A stretch of 34,254 nt of DNA from CAYSBE01 sp046309355 (GTDB lineage: Bacteria > Bacteroidota > Bacteroidia > UKL13-3): assembly GCA_046309355.1 (NCBI GenBank), contig JBKCPL010000067.1:1-34254 (forward strand). Reading direction: 5' to 3'. Below, piece after piece: positions 8,765-17,337 of the stretch. The position numbers and the translations under genes were made by a program. The notes below the pieces were generated by a model. That model did not search any database and was not told where the DNA came from. It was given only the letters and a program-made list of their open reading frames with translations. The first letter of the stretch is position 1, and every line of letters starts with the position of its first letter.

Positions 8765-9966
8765 GTTTTATTTCTTTCTAGGTACTGTTCGTATATACTT
8801 AACAAGCGTTTGCTTACTTTGTTGTTATCAAAATGTTCCATCACAAATTCGTGCGCGGCTCTTCCTATTGCTGCAGCTTTTCCCTCTTCACGAATACAGG
8901 AGTCTATTGCGTGGATAAATTCATCGGCTGTGTTGCACAAAATGAAGTGCTGACCTGATATTCCCGGTATTCCCTGTGCTCCCAAAGGGGTTGCAATGAT
9001 AACTTTTCCGCGCGCCATCGCCTCTATAATTTTTATACGCATACCGCTTCCTGCAAACAATGGAACGACCATTATGTGCTTCTCCGTTACGTATGCTTCG
9101 GCATCGGCTACTTCGCCATCCACCTGAACACCTGCTGCATCCAGTTTAAAAAACGACTGTGGCATACCACGCCCCGCCAGGTAAAATGAAGTATGAGGAT
9201 GCATGTGATGAACACGAGGCCACACATTGTTCAAAAACCACAGCATAGCTTCCTGATTTGGCATCCATTCCATTGAGCCCAGGTGGTAAATAGATTCAGG
9301 CTTTTTAGGTATTACACAGGGCACCAAGCCTGCCACATTCGCACCCGTTGGCGAAATGTACTGAGGCACGGTACATCCAAGTTCAGCAAGTCGGTGTTTG
9401 TCATATTCGGTTATGGGAACAATCAAATCAAAATCATTCAGTTTGGCTTGCTCAAATTTTTTGAGACGGGTATATAACAAATGCAGGTATCTACGTTTTA
9501 ACGGATTGCTTTCATTTTCATAAAGCGTTTTCCAAATATCACACTCCACATTGTGTGCACGCAGTACGCATAATGCCTTGGTGTGTTTACGTATGGCAGG
9601 CAAATACGTTGCCATATATATACTTTCAAATACAATGGTATCGAACTCGTGTGTCGAAACAAGCTGCTCCAGTTTAGCTTCAAATGCTTTATTGTAAAAA
9701 CGGCTGATATTGTAAGATTCAGAAGAAAATAAATTTAAAAATGCAGGCAGTGGTTTAACTCTATTATCTATGTAAAACAAATGCCAGTCGGCCATTTTCG
9801 TCAATTCTTCGGGCAATGTTTGTACAAAATGCTTGGAAGTATTTAGTGCCGCTACGGTAACTTGCGCACCCGCATCGAAATACCCTTTTGTGAGTTGGTA
9901 AAATCCGATGGCACCTCCGTCTTTAAGCGGCCACGGAACCCTGTTCATCAGTTGCAGTATCTTCAT
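8761..9966 (-). CDS. Glycosyltransferase family 4-type protein
   Basis: A 401-residue GT-B glycosyltransferase. The N-terminal acceptor lobe begins with VPWPLKDGGAIGFYQLTKG (residues 9-27, the Gly-rich loop). The C-terminal donor lobe holds IYHLGSMEWMPNQEAMLWF near 225, FYLAGRGMP, and the nucleotide-sugar segment PLFAGSGMRIKIIEAMARGK followed by ATPLGAQGI near 300-335. The second part is the GT4 E-x7-E region in its Bacteroidota form. It probably adds a sugar to a lipid-linked or surface glycan on the cytoplasmic side. Both ends overlap neighbours by 4 bp (permease upstream, ribBA downstream). The pairing with an LptF/G permease suggests an envelope glycolipid role, but donor and acceptor are unknown. 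Confidence 0.93.
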   Translation of the reverse strand: MKILQLMNRVPWPLKDGGAIGFYQLTKGYFDAGAQVTVAALNTSKHFVQTLPEELTKMADWHLFYIDNRVKPLPAFLNLFSSESYNISRFYNKAFEAKLEQLVSTHEFDTIVFESIYMATYLPAIRKHTKALCVLRAHNVECDIWKTLYENESNPLKRRYLHLLYTRLKKFEQAKLNDFDLIVPITEYDKHRLAELGCTVPQYISPTGANVAGLVPCVIPKKPESIYHLGSMEWMPNQEAMLWFLNNVWPRVHHMHPHTSFYLAGRGMPQSFFKLDAAGVQVDGEVADAEAYVTEKHIMVVPLFAGSGMRIKIIEAMARGKVIIATPLGAQGIPGISGQHFILCNTADEFIHAIDSCIREEGKAAAIGRAAHEFVMEHFDNNKVSKRLLSIYEQYLERNKT

Positions 9967-11372
9967 GTACGTATTTTACGGATAATCAGTTTTTTCCACG
10001 CTGAAAAATCGAACAAACCTGAATCGTTGGCTGCCTGATAGGTTAGGAAAATACCAAGAGGCAACAGTACGTAAATGGGCAGCCACACACCGGCTATGGG
10101 CGTTGATGTTTCGGACTTCACCATTTTATCGCCTACAATAGACAAGATGTGAAATACTATGTAAAGCAAAACGGAAATAACCAGAGGCAGGCCAAACCCG
10201 CCTTTACGAATAATAACTCCAAAAGGCGCACCAATAAAAAACATAATGATACAGGCTACCGATAACGTAAATTTTTTGTGCCATTCAATATTGTACCGAA
10301 TGATCTGTTTGGTATTGCTGCGTTGCTCGTTCAGCACATACTCCTGCAACGATTTTATATTACGTGCATTGTTCAATGCAGTTGCCACCACTTCACGGCT
10401 GCGCCATCCGGCCAATGAAAGTACACCCGAAGCCGTATCGGGAAGTGCGTATGCAGTCGCTTGTTTCATCAGGCTGTCGTTCAGTTTTAGATGAGTGTCG
10501 TAGTATGGTTGAACCAGCGTGAGTTTAATGTTTGTCATAAAAATAAGCGTATCCATTTTAGCAGCCAGTTTATGAATATTCAGCATCTGAAATCCTTCTT
10601 TAAACAAGCTCTCATCCGTACGGTTAAAGGCAAAACTCATGAGGTCAAATACCACTTCTTCTTCTTCAAACATTAACCTGTTGTGCGGATACCTCACCTG
10701 ATACGACAGGTCTTTATCCATCTCTTCGTAGCGTATGCCATCGTATAAGGTGAAAAACAAAAACCGATCGTCATTGCTCATGTGCATGCGACCTCGTTTG
10801 GCCAGCATAACCACAGGCCTCAGCAGGGATGAGCGATTGTCGTAAATCACTATATCATACATATCTCCTGTTTCTACATCCTTCCTGCCAATACGCATAT
10901 TTATGCCGTCAATACCATTGTAAAACACCCCTTCTTTAATCAACAATGCCGGCTTTTGCTGCCTGATGTCATAAAGAAGCGATTTTTGTTTCAATACTGC
11001 TTTGGGGATAAGCGTATTGGACACCGTAAAGGCAAATACACTCAGAAAAATAAGGATAACAAACATGGGCATGAAGATGCGCCAAATAGATATGCCGGCC
11101 GCTTTTGCAGCAATCAGTTCATAACTCTCACCCAGGTTGCCGAATGTCATAATGGACGATAAGAGAACTGCCAGTGGCAACGCCAAAGGAATAATGCTAA
11201 CCATAGCATAAAACATCAGTTGAGCTATAACCCACACACTTAATCCTTTACCTGCTAAATCATCGATATACAGCCAGATAAACTGCATGAGCATGATAAA
11301 CAGCACTACGATAAACGTGGGGACAAACGTACGCGCAAACTGAAGAGTTATGAGACGGTTTAATTTTTTCAA
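9963..11372 (-). CDS. LptF/LptG-family (YjgP/YjgQ) permease, TTG start
   Basis: An inner-membrane subunit of the LptB2FG-type lipopolysaccharide exporter family. It has three N-terminal membrane segments (TFIVVLFIMLMQFIWLY; a second around MFYAMVSIIPLALPLAVLL; a third around FMPMFVILIFLSVFAF). A periplasmic beta domain follows (RIGRKDVETGDMYDIVIYD). Three C-terminal membrane helices include the motif MFFIGAPFGVIIRKGGFG. The longest frame starts at a TTG at 11432. The family normally begins MKKL-x-RLI, and this is produced exactly by a TTG at 11372 (469 residues), which also removes most of the overlap with the plus-strand gene. It is the first gene of the minus-strand operon. The start is inferred; the family is secure. 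LptF versus LptG cannot be told. Confidence 0.93.
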   Translation of the reverse strand: MKKLNRLITLQFARTFVPTFIVVLFIMLMQFIWLYIDDLAGKGLSVWVIAQLMFYAMVSIIPLALPLAVLLSSIMTFGNLGESYELIAAKAAGISIWRIFMPMFVILIFLSVFAFTVSNTLIPKAVLKQKSLLYDIRQQKPALLIKEGVFYNGIDGINMRIGRKDVETGDMYDIVIYDNRSSLLRPVVMLAKRGRMHMSNDDRFLFFTLYDGIRYEEMDKDLSYQVRYPHNRLMFEEEEVVFDLMSFAFNRTDESLFKEGFQMLNIHKLAAKMDTLIFMTNIKLTLVQPYYDTHLKLNDSLMKQATAYALPDTASGVLSLAGWRSREVVATALNNARNIKSLQEYVLNEQRSNTKQIIRYNIEWHKKFTLSVACIIMFFIGAPFGVIIRKGGFGLPLVISVLLYIVFHILSIVGDKMVKSETSTPIAGVWLPIYVLLPLGIFLTYQAANDSGLFDFSAWKKLIIRKIRT

Positions 11373-11378
11373 CGAATA

Positions 11379-11969
11379 ATGCGATTTTTGAAACCGATGC
11401 AAAAATGTGTAATTAAACTGACAAATCACCAACTAAAGTTGGCGTCTGAAGCAGACTATCCGCTAACTAAAAATCAGGTTATTCAGAACATCTGCCTGCT
11501 GTTTGATTCGCTGGCCAAAGAACTTCAGTCTACTGCATTTTCTCCTCCATTTTCGATGCTAAACCATGCCGATTACAAAATAACTAAAGGCGAAAACTAC
11601 AAAGGGCTACCCTACGTTGTGCTTGATTACCCAAAAATTTCAGGTGCTGAGTTTCCCATTCTTTTTCGCACGCTATTTTGGTGGGGCAATTATTTCAGCT
11701 TCAACGTGATTGTTCAGGATAAAAAGCTTCAACACGATATTCGCCTAAATGAAGCCAGTGAAGTGTATGTACTTACCGGATCAGATAGGTGGGAAAATGA
11801 CCTGTACAGCAGCGCCTACATAAAAGTAAAAGGCAGCGTTACACCCGATATGCTGCCACAAACTGACTTCCTGCGCATAGCCTCTACGCTTCCAATAGAT
11901 GCATACGAAACCTTGATTGAAAAAAGCCAATTCTATTTACGCTTCATTCACTCGTATGAAACTAAGTAA
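11379..11969 (+). CDS. Conserved-looking hypothetical protein, 196 aa
   Basis: I do not recognise this protein. It has no signal peptide or membrane segment and is probably cytoplasmic. The N-terminal half is helical (NQVIQNICLLFDSLAKELQ). The middle has a GLPYVVLDYPKISG strand-turn-strand followed by an aromatic LFRTLFWWGNYFSF segment. The acidic C-terminal half includes YVLTGSDRWENDLYSSAYIK. The start is either the ATG at 11379 or the in-frame ATG at 11397; the first leaves only 6 bp to the divergent permease start. The last 14 bases overlap the start of the DUF2490 gene, so the two are probably translationally coupled. Confidence 0.82.
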   Translation: MRFLKPMQKCVIKLTNHQLKLASEADYPLTKNQVIQNICLLFDSLAKELQSTAFSPPFSMLNHADYKITKGENYKGLPYVVLDYPKISGAEFPILFRTLFWWGNYFSFNVIVQDKKLQHDIRLNEASEVYVLTGSDRWENDLYSSAYIKVKGSVTPDMLPQTDFLRIASTLPIDAYETLIEKSQFYLRFIHSYETK

Positions 11970-12678
11970 ATACATCGCCATCACTTGCCTGGCGTGGCTA
12001 TCTGCTCTTGCTATGCATGCACAAGAACAGTTGCCCGGCAGCTGGAATGTACTCAATGTCAATTATCACCTAAATCCTGCTGTTAGTGTATTTGCCGAAG
12101 GGCAAATACGCTCACTTTCATTTTACTCCCAGTTTCATTACCATGAAGTGAAAGGTGGAATAAATTACCACGTGCATCCATCGCTTAGATTAAGTATTGC
12201 TGCTGGCGATTACGATACCTACCGAGAAAGTGGTAACTTCATGCTGCCTAAAAATAACGATGAATTTCGCATATGGCCGCAAGTGCTGATACTACAGCAA
12301 ATTGGCGGTTTTAAGATAGAACAGCGCTACCGCACCGAAATGCGTTTTACGTCCACCGGATACCGCAATCGCTTTCGGTACCGACTGGGCGTATCCTATC
12401 CGTTTGTTAAAAGTAAAGAAGGGTACTATATATGGCAGGCAGGTGCAAGCAACGAACTCTTTTTTACGGACCGTGAACCCTATTTCGAACGCAATCGTTC
12501 TATGCTAAACCTTCAGTACAGAATAAATAAGAGTGTGTCGTTGCAAATCGGGTACATACATCAGTTCGATTACAAAATAAATGACGAAACGGGCATCGAC
12601 TTTCTGATGCTTGGGCTATTCCTTGACCTGCATAAAGATTTTTTCAATCAAAGTGATTTTGAAAGCAAAGACAATTAA
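11956..12678 (+). CDS. DUF2490 outer-membrane beta-barrel-like protein
   Basis: A 240-residue exported protein matching DUF2490. The ATG at 11956 begins a good signal peptide (MKLSKYIAITCLAWLSALAMHAQ). The longer frame from 11917 would place 13 polar residues before it and is less likely. The mature part opens LPGSWNVLNVNYHLN and shows alternating amphipathic strands (SLSFYSQFHYHEVKGGINYH, then FKIEQRYRTEMRF and FRYRLGVSYPF). Near the end is SVSLQIGYIHQFDYK, the pattern of a small outer-membrane barrel. The function of the family is unknown. It overlaps the preceding unknown gene by 14 bp. The following gap (12679-12781) carries the putative lepA promoter. Confidence 0.9.
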   Translation: MKLSKYIAITCLAWLSALAMHAQEQLPGSWNVLNVNYHLNPAVSVFAEGQIRSLSFYSQFHYHEVKGGINYHVHPSLRLSIAAGDYDTYRESGNFMLPKNNDEFRIWPQVLILQQIGGFKIEQRYRTEMRFTSTGYRNRFRYRLGVSYPFVKSKEGYYIWQAGASNELFFTDREPYFERNRSMLNLQYRINKSVSLQIGYIHQFDYKINDETGIDFLMLGLFLDLHKDFFNQSDFESKDN

Positions 12679-12711
12679 TGCCTAACACACGGCATATCGA
12701 ACATTTATCTC

Positions 12712-12746
12712 TTTGTCTGTTTATATAGGATAAAAGCCTATTTTCG
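12712..12746 (+). promoter_or_regulatory. Putative Bacteroidota-type promoter of lepA
   Basis: TTTG at 12712-12715 and TATTTTCG at 12739-12746 resemble the -33 TTTG and -7 TAnnTTTG boxes, with one mismatch in the second. The spacing is 23 bp and the -7 box lies 35 bp before the lepA ATG. This is a pattern match only. Confidence 0.4.
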
Positions 12747-12781
12747 CACCACTTTTTAGAACACAGAGAGCAGCAGCATTC

Positions 12782-14569
12782 ATGAAAAATATTCGAAATT
12801 TTTGCATCATCGCACACATTGATCATGGGAAAAGTACACTGGCCGACAGGCTACTGGAATACACGCAAACCATTAGCAAACGCGAAATGCAGGCTCAGGT
12901 GCTGGACGATATGGACCTTGAAAAAGAACGAGGCATTACCATTAAAAGCCACGCCATTCAAATGGATTACACCCGTGATGGACAAAAATATGTGCTCAAC
13001 CTTATAGACACACCGGGTCACGTTGACTTTTCATACGAGGTTTCTCGTTCCATTGCAGCGTGCGATGGTGCCCTGCTTATTGTTGATTCATCGCAGGGCA
13101 TTCAGGCACAAACCATTTCCAATCTTTACCTGGCCATTGAGCAGGGACTTGAAATTATACCCGTTCTCAATAAAATTGATTTACCTCATGCCATGCCCGA
13201 AGAGGTAAGCGACCAGATAATTGATTTGATTGGCTGCAAGCCCGAAGATATTATTCGCGCAAGCGGCAAAACAGGAGAAGGAGTTCACGGTATTTTACAT
13301 GCCATTGTTGATCGCATTCCTGCCCCCAAAGGCACTGAAGAAGCTCCGCTCAAAGCACTCATTTTCGATTCGGTATTCAACTCATTCAGAGGAATCATTG
13401 CCTACTTCAGAGTATATGACGGCATTATACGTAAAGGCGATAAAGTTAAATTTATAGCTACCGGCAAAGAATACTATGCCGATGAGGTAGGCGTACTAAG
13501 GCTTGATATGGAGCCTCGCAGCCACGTCAAAGCCGGAGACGTGGGTTATATTATATCCGGAATAAAGGAAGCCCGCGAAGTAAAAGTTGGCGATACAATT
13601 ACACACGTTGAAAACCCATGCACCGAAGGTGTAAAAGGATTTGAGGATGTGAAACCCATGGTATTTGCAGGTATTTATCCGGTTGATACGGAAGATTTTG
13701 AAGAACTTCGGGAAAGCATGTACAAACTTCAACTCAATGATGCCTCCCTAAGTTTCGAGCCCGAAAGTTCAGCCGCATTAGGCTTTGGCTTCCGTTGCGG
13801 ATTTTTAGGTATGCTGCACATGGAAATTATACAGGAAAGGCTTGAACGCGAGTTTAACATGACGGTAATTACCACTGTTCCCAACGTATCGTACCACGCA
13901 TATACTAAAAAAGGTGAAATGGTTATCGTGAATAATCCCAGCGACCTTCCCGATCAAAATTATATTGAATACGTTGAAGAGCCATTTATTGCGGCTACCA
14001 TCATTACCCGTTCTGAGTATGTTGGCGCCATTATGACGCTATGCCTGGGTAAACGCGGCATACTTAAAAATCAGGTGTACCTTACAGCCGACCGTGTAGA
14101 GATGAAATTTGATATGCCACTGGCCGAAGTCGTTTTTGATTTTTTTGATAAACTAAAAACCATTTCAAAAGGCTATGCCTCATTCGATTACCATCCCATC
14201 GGCTACCGCGAAAGCGACCTGGTGAAGCTGGATATTTTGCTAAACAAAGATAATGTGGATGCATTGTCAGCCATTATTCACCGCGAGCGTGCGTACGACT
14301 GGGGTAAAAAAATATGTGAGAAGCTGAAAGAACTCATACCCCGCCATCAGTTTGAAATTCCGGTTCAGGCGTCAATAGGAGCCAAGGTAATAGCTCGCGA
14401 AACCATTAAAGCGCTGCGTAAAGATGTTACAGCTAAATGTTACGGTGGCGATATTTCACGTAAGCGAAAACTGCTCGAACGCCAAAAAGAAGGCAAAAAG
14501 CGTATGCGTCAGGTAGGTAGCGTTGAGATTCCACAAAGCGCATTTATGGCTGTATTGAAGCTGGATTAA
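12782..14569 (+). CDS. lepA: Elongation factor 4 (LepA), ribosome back-translocase GTPase
   Basis: A 595-residue translational GTPase, the usual LepA length. The G domain motifs are AHIDHGKST (residues 11-19), ERGITIKS (G2 region), DTPGH (G3) and NKID (G4). Domain II follows (VYDGIIRKGDKVKF). The LepA-specific GFRCGFLGMLHMEIIQERLE and the C-terminal domain (CYGGDISRKRKLLERQKEGK) confirm it is EF4 and not EF-G or BipA. It acts on the ribosome in the cytoplasm under stress or during assembly. It is probably transcribed alone: it follows a 103-bp gap and no signal peptidase gene is next to it, unlike in many Proteobacteria. Confidence 0.98.
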   Translation: MKNIRNFCIIAHIDHGKSTLADRLLEYTQTISKREMQAQVLDDMDLEKERGITIKSHAIQMDYTRDGQKYVLNLIDTPGHVDFSYEVSRSIAACDGALLIVDSSQGIQAQTISNLYLAIEQGLEIIPVLNKIDLPHAMPEEVSDQIIDLIGCKPEDIIRASGKTGEGVHGILHAIVDRIPAPKGTEEAPLKALIFDSVFNSFRGIIAYFRVYDGIIRKGDKVKFIATGKEYYADEVGVLRLDMEPRSHVKAGDVGYIISGIKEAREVKVGDTITHVENPCTEGVKGFEDVKPMVFAGIYPVDTEDFEELRESMYKLQLNDASLSFEPESSAALGFGFRCGFLGMLHMEIIQERLEREFNMTVITTVPNVSYHAYTKKGEMVIVNNPSDLPDQNYIEYVEEPFIAATIITRSEYVGAIMTLCLGKRGILKNQVYLTADRVEMKFDMPLAEVVFDFFDKLKTISKGYASFDYHPIGYRESDLVKLDILLNKDNVDALSAIIHRERAYDWGKKICEKLKELIPRHQFEIPVQASIGAKVIARETIKALRKDVTAKCYGGDISRKRKLLERQKEGKKRMRQVGSVEIPQSAFMAVLKLD

Positions 14570-14622
14570 CACCCGTAGCTTCTCTTATCCGGTAAACCCT
14601 GCAGCAAGTTTCATTTTTTGTT

Positions 14623-14630
14623 TACTTTGC
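14623..14630 (+). promoter_or_regulatory. Possible -7 promoter box before the EF-hand protein gene
   Basis: TACTTTGC lies 27 bp before the ATG at 14658 and is identical to the box before the SIMPL gene. No clear TTTG-type -33 element is seen at the right spacing, so support is partial. Confidence 0.35.
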
Positions 14631-14657
14631 GTATCTCTATACCTAATACTCGTTTAT

Positions 14658-16850
14658 ATGCAAAAACACACGTGGCGCTTTTCTACCATCGGTGGCGAAA
14701 AGCGCGTAAACATTGACACAGGTTCTGACTTGCTGCACCTGGCCGAACTCGACCAAAAATTGTGGACCGCACTCAGCTGTCCGGTAAACGGACTTGAAAT
14801 TGATCCCAGAACACTCGAACTGATAGATACAGACCATGATGGCAATGTAAAAGTTACTGAAATTTTAAATGCCATTAAATGGATAACCGATGTACTGCAT
14901 AATGCCGATGACTTAATTCATCCCCAAACTGCATTGCCCCTCAGTGCCATAAATGCCGGCACGGATGAGGGTGCTAAATTACTACGCAGTGCAAAATCCA
15001 TTTTGGCTGTGCTCGGAAAACCCGATGCCGATTGTATTAGTGCCGATGACACTGCCGATGCACACCGCTTGTTTGCCGAATCAAAATTTAACGGAGACGG
15101 AATAATTACACCCGTTTCTACCAATGACGCTGGGATAGCCGAGTGCATACAGCATGTGATGCAGATCACAGGTACAGTTACAGACCGAATTGGTGTAGCC
15201 GGTATAAACCGCGAACTTACCGATGCGTTTTTCAACTCGGTAAGCGAATATTTGACCTGGCACAGCGAATTTGAAAGTACCCAGCCAATATCACCGCTGC
15301 AAGAAAAAACACACATGGCGTATGCGTGCTACGCAGCGGTAAAACAAAAAATCAGCGACTATTTTCTTCGCTGCGAATTGGCTGCGTATCAACCTGCTCT
15401 CAACTCTACCCTTTCTGATATTACTAATCAGGTTGCCGACTTTTCAGGCTCAAGCCTTCCGCAGCATATCGAAACAATTGCGCATTACCCGCTGTCAACA
15501 GTGCTTTCGGCCAACGGACTGAACATGCACACGGGCATAAATCCGGCTTGGAAAAATGCCCTGAACGAATTCTACATGCACTCGGTAATGCCAATATGTG
15601 GTAAGATGGAAACACTTAGCGAAGACGACTGGAAAAAAATTACGCTTTATTTTAATGCCTATCAGCAATGGCTGGAACGGAAAAAAGGAGGAAAAGTCGA
15701 AAATCTTGGTCTGACATACCTGACACAACTGGCCAACAGCAATAGCCACCAACAGATTATTCAACTCATTGAACAAGACATATCGGCCGGTGCTGAGGCT
15801 GATTACATTTTCAAAGTTGACCAACTGGTCAGGTATTACCGCGATTTGTACAAGTTGCTTAAAAACTTTGTTACGTTTTATGATTTTTACAGTTCTTCCG
15901 ATTCTATTTTCCAGGCTGGCACACTGTATATCGACCAGCGTAGCTGCAATTTATGTGTGCGTGTACATGATATGAGCAAGCACAACGCAATGGTTTCATT
16001 CAGCGGTATGTATATGATTTATTGCGAGTGTGTATCGAAAAAAACCAACGAAACCATCATAATAGCGGCAGCATTTACCAACGGTGATATCGACAACCTG
16101 GTAGTGGGACGAAACGCCTTGTTTTACGACAAGTCAGGAAACGACTGGCAAGCAACAGTTATTAAAATCATAGATAACCCCATAAGTATCAAACAGGCAT
16201 TCTGGAGTCCTTACCGAAAAGTATCGAGGTTTATTGAAACGCAGATTAACAAATTTGCTGCTGAGCAGGATACCAAATCGCAAACATCTATGCAAAAAGG
16301 TGTGGAAGAAATGCCGGTAAAAAACACCGACACCGAAACAGCACAACCCAAACCGGCTGCACCTTTTGACATAGGTAAGTTTGTAGGAATTTTTGCTGCC
16401 ATCGGACTTGCAGTAGGCGCTATTGGTTCTTTTATTGCATCGTTTATATCGGGCTTGCTCGGATTGGTATGGTGGAAACTACCCTTTGCCATAGCAGGTA
16501 TTTTACTGGTTATATCAGGCCCATCCATGATTATGGCGTACTTCAAACTGCGTAAACGAAACCTGGCTCCGATACTGGATGCCAACGGCTGGGCAATCAA
16601 TGCCAACGTCATTATCAATATTCCATTTGGCAACACGCTTACTCACGAAGCGAAATTGCCTGACGGTGCTCAGGTAAACCTGAACGATCCGTTTATGACA
16701 CGCAAGTTCCCCTACAAATGGGTGCTAATCGGAATGCTTGTGCTGACTTTACTTGTATTTTATGTGGTATGGAAACTGGGTTATATGCATCTGCCCGAAT
16801 GGTCGGGTGCCGACTCGGTTAAAGTGCCTGCGAAAGACAGCATACAGTAA
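14658..16850 (+). CDS. Large EF-hand protein with C-terminal membrane segments
   Basis: A 730-residue protein. A textbook EF-hand calcium loop lies at residues 57-68 (D57, D59, D61, G62, V64, E68). A weaker GDG loop sits near 143-154. The long middle part (about 160-545) is soluble and mainly helical, with no recognised enzyme motif. Residues about 575-640 hold two or three hydrophobic segments (VGIFAAIGLAVGAIGSFIAS; LPFAIAGILLVISGPSMIMA), and another lies near 685-705 (WVLIGMLVLTLLVFYVVW). No signal peptide is seen, so the N-terminal part is probably cytoplasmic. The function is unknown; a calcium-responsive membrane protein is a reasonable inference. The stop directly abuts a strong hairpin at 16854-16887. 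Confidence 0.88.
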   Translation: MQKHTWRFSTIGGEKRVNIDTGSDLLHLAELDQKLWTALSCPVNGLEIDPRTLELIDTDHDGNVKVTEILNAIKWITDVLHNADDLIHPQTALPLSAINAGTDEGAKLLRSAKSILAVLGKPDADCISADDTADAHRLFAESKFNGDGIITPVSTNDAGIAECIQHVMQITGTVTDRIGVAGINRELTDAFFNSVSEYLTWHSEFESTQPISPLQEKTHMAYACYAAVKQKISDYFLRCELAAYQPALNSTLSDITNQVADFSGSSLPQHIETIAHYPLSTVLSANGLNMHTGINPAWKNALNEFYMHSVMPICGKMETLSEDDWKKITLYFNAYQQWLERKKGGKVENLGLTYLTQLANSNSHQQIIQLIEQDISAGAEADYIFKVDQLVRYYRDLYKLLKNFVTFYDFYSSSDSIFQAGTLYIDQRSCNLCVRVHDMSKHNAMVSFSGMYMIYCECVSKKTNETIIIAAAFTNGDIDNLVVGRNALFYDKSGNDWQATVIKIIDNPISIKQAFWSPYRKVSRFIETQINKFAAEQDTKSQTSMQKGVEEMPVKNTDTETAQPKPAAPFDIGKFVGIFAAIGLAVGAIGSFIASFISGLLGLVWWKLPFAIAGILLVISGPSMIMAYFKLRKRNLAPILDANGWAINANVIINIPFGNTLTHEAKLPDGAQVNLNDPFMTRKFPYKWVLIGMLVLTLLVFYVVWKLGYMHLPEWSGADSVKVPAKDSIQ

Positions 16851-16887
16851 AAAAAGATGCGGCAGCGCTAAAGCGCTGCCGCATCTT
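16851..16887 (-). terminator. Intrinsic terminator of the ferredoxin gene
   Basis: A perfect 16-bp stem (16854-16869 with 16872-16887) surrounds a two-base centre. Read on the minus strand it is followed by a run of seven T residues, so it fits termination of the ferredoxin transcript. The plus-strand EF-hand gene stops at 16850, and its mRNA would also form the hairpin, but with only two T after it. Confidence 0.85.
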
Positions 16888-16908
16888 GAATTCATTAAAC
16901 ATATTTTC

Positions 16909-17253
16909 TCAGATGTGCATACGTTCTTTTTTCTGCAACAATACGTCCTTGGTTTCAACATGATCAGGATCGGGAACGCAGCAATCAACAGGGCACACAG
17001 CCGCACATTGAGGCTCCTCATGAAAACCTACACACTCTGTACATTTGCCTGTAACAATGTAGTACGTATCATCTGACTTGGGTTCATGTCGTTTATTCAC
17101 ATCTACTTCAACTCCGTCAATCATCAATGTGCCACTTAAGGTGTTTCCATCGGACCATGCCCATTCGGCCCCCGATTCATAAATTGCATTGTTCGGACAT
17201 TCGGGTTCACATGCACCGCAGTTGATGCATTCGTCAGTAATCATTATTGCCAT
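16909..17253 (-). CDS. 2[4Fe-4S] dicluster ferredoxin
   Basis: A 114-residue ferredoxin. The first cluster motif is C9-x2-C12-x2-C15-x3-C19-P. The second is C71-x2-C74-x8-C83-x3-C87-P, the longer-spaced type of Allochromatium-like or YfhL-like ferredoxins. An insert of about 50 residues, including MIDGVEVDVNKRHEP, separates the two. It is a low-potential electron carrier in the cytoplasm. The gene is divergent from the LuxC-like acyl-CoA reductase with 84 bp between starts. The pairing suggests a link, but the LuxC reaction normally uses NADPH, so an electron partner role is only a guess. A promoter upstream and a strong terminator downstream make it a single-gene unit. Confidence 0.96.
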   Translation of the reverse strand: MAIMITDECINCGACEPECPNNAIYESGAEWAWSDGNTLSGTLMIDGVEVDVNKRHEPKSDDTYYIVTGKCTECVGFHEEPQCAAVCPVDCCVPDPDHVETKDVLLQKKERMHI

Positions 17254-17283
17254 AGCTGATTTTTATTTTATTTAAATAACAGA

Positions 17284-17316
17284 TGCAAAATAAGTTTTGT
17301 TGATTTGCAACTCAAA
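17284..17316 (-). promoter_or_regulatory. Promoter of the ferredoxin gene
   Basis: On the minus strand, TTTG (17316-17313) and TATTTTGC (17291-17284) are separated by 21 bp, close to the Bacteroidota -33/-7 arrangement. The -7 box lies 30 bp before the ATG at 17253. Confidence 0.5.
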
Positions 17317-17337
17317 ATATAATCAGTCTAAATAAGC

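Noticed and set aside
14918..16636. Long minus-strand ORFs opposite the EF-hand gene
   Set aside because: They lie wholly inside a gene with clear domain structure and show no domains, starts or promoter boxes of their own.
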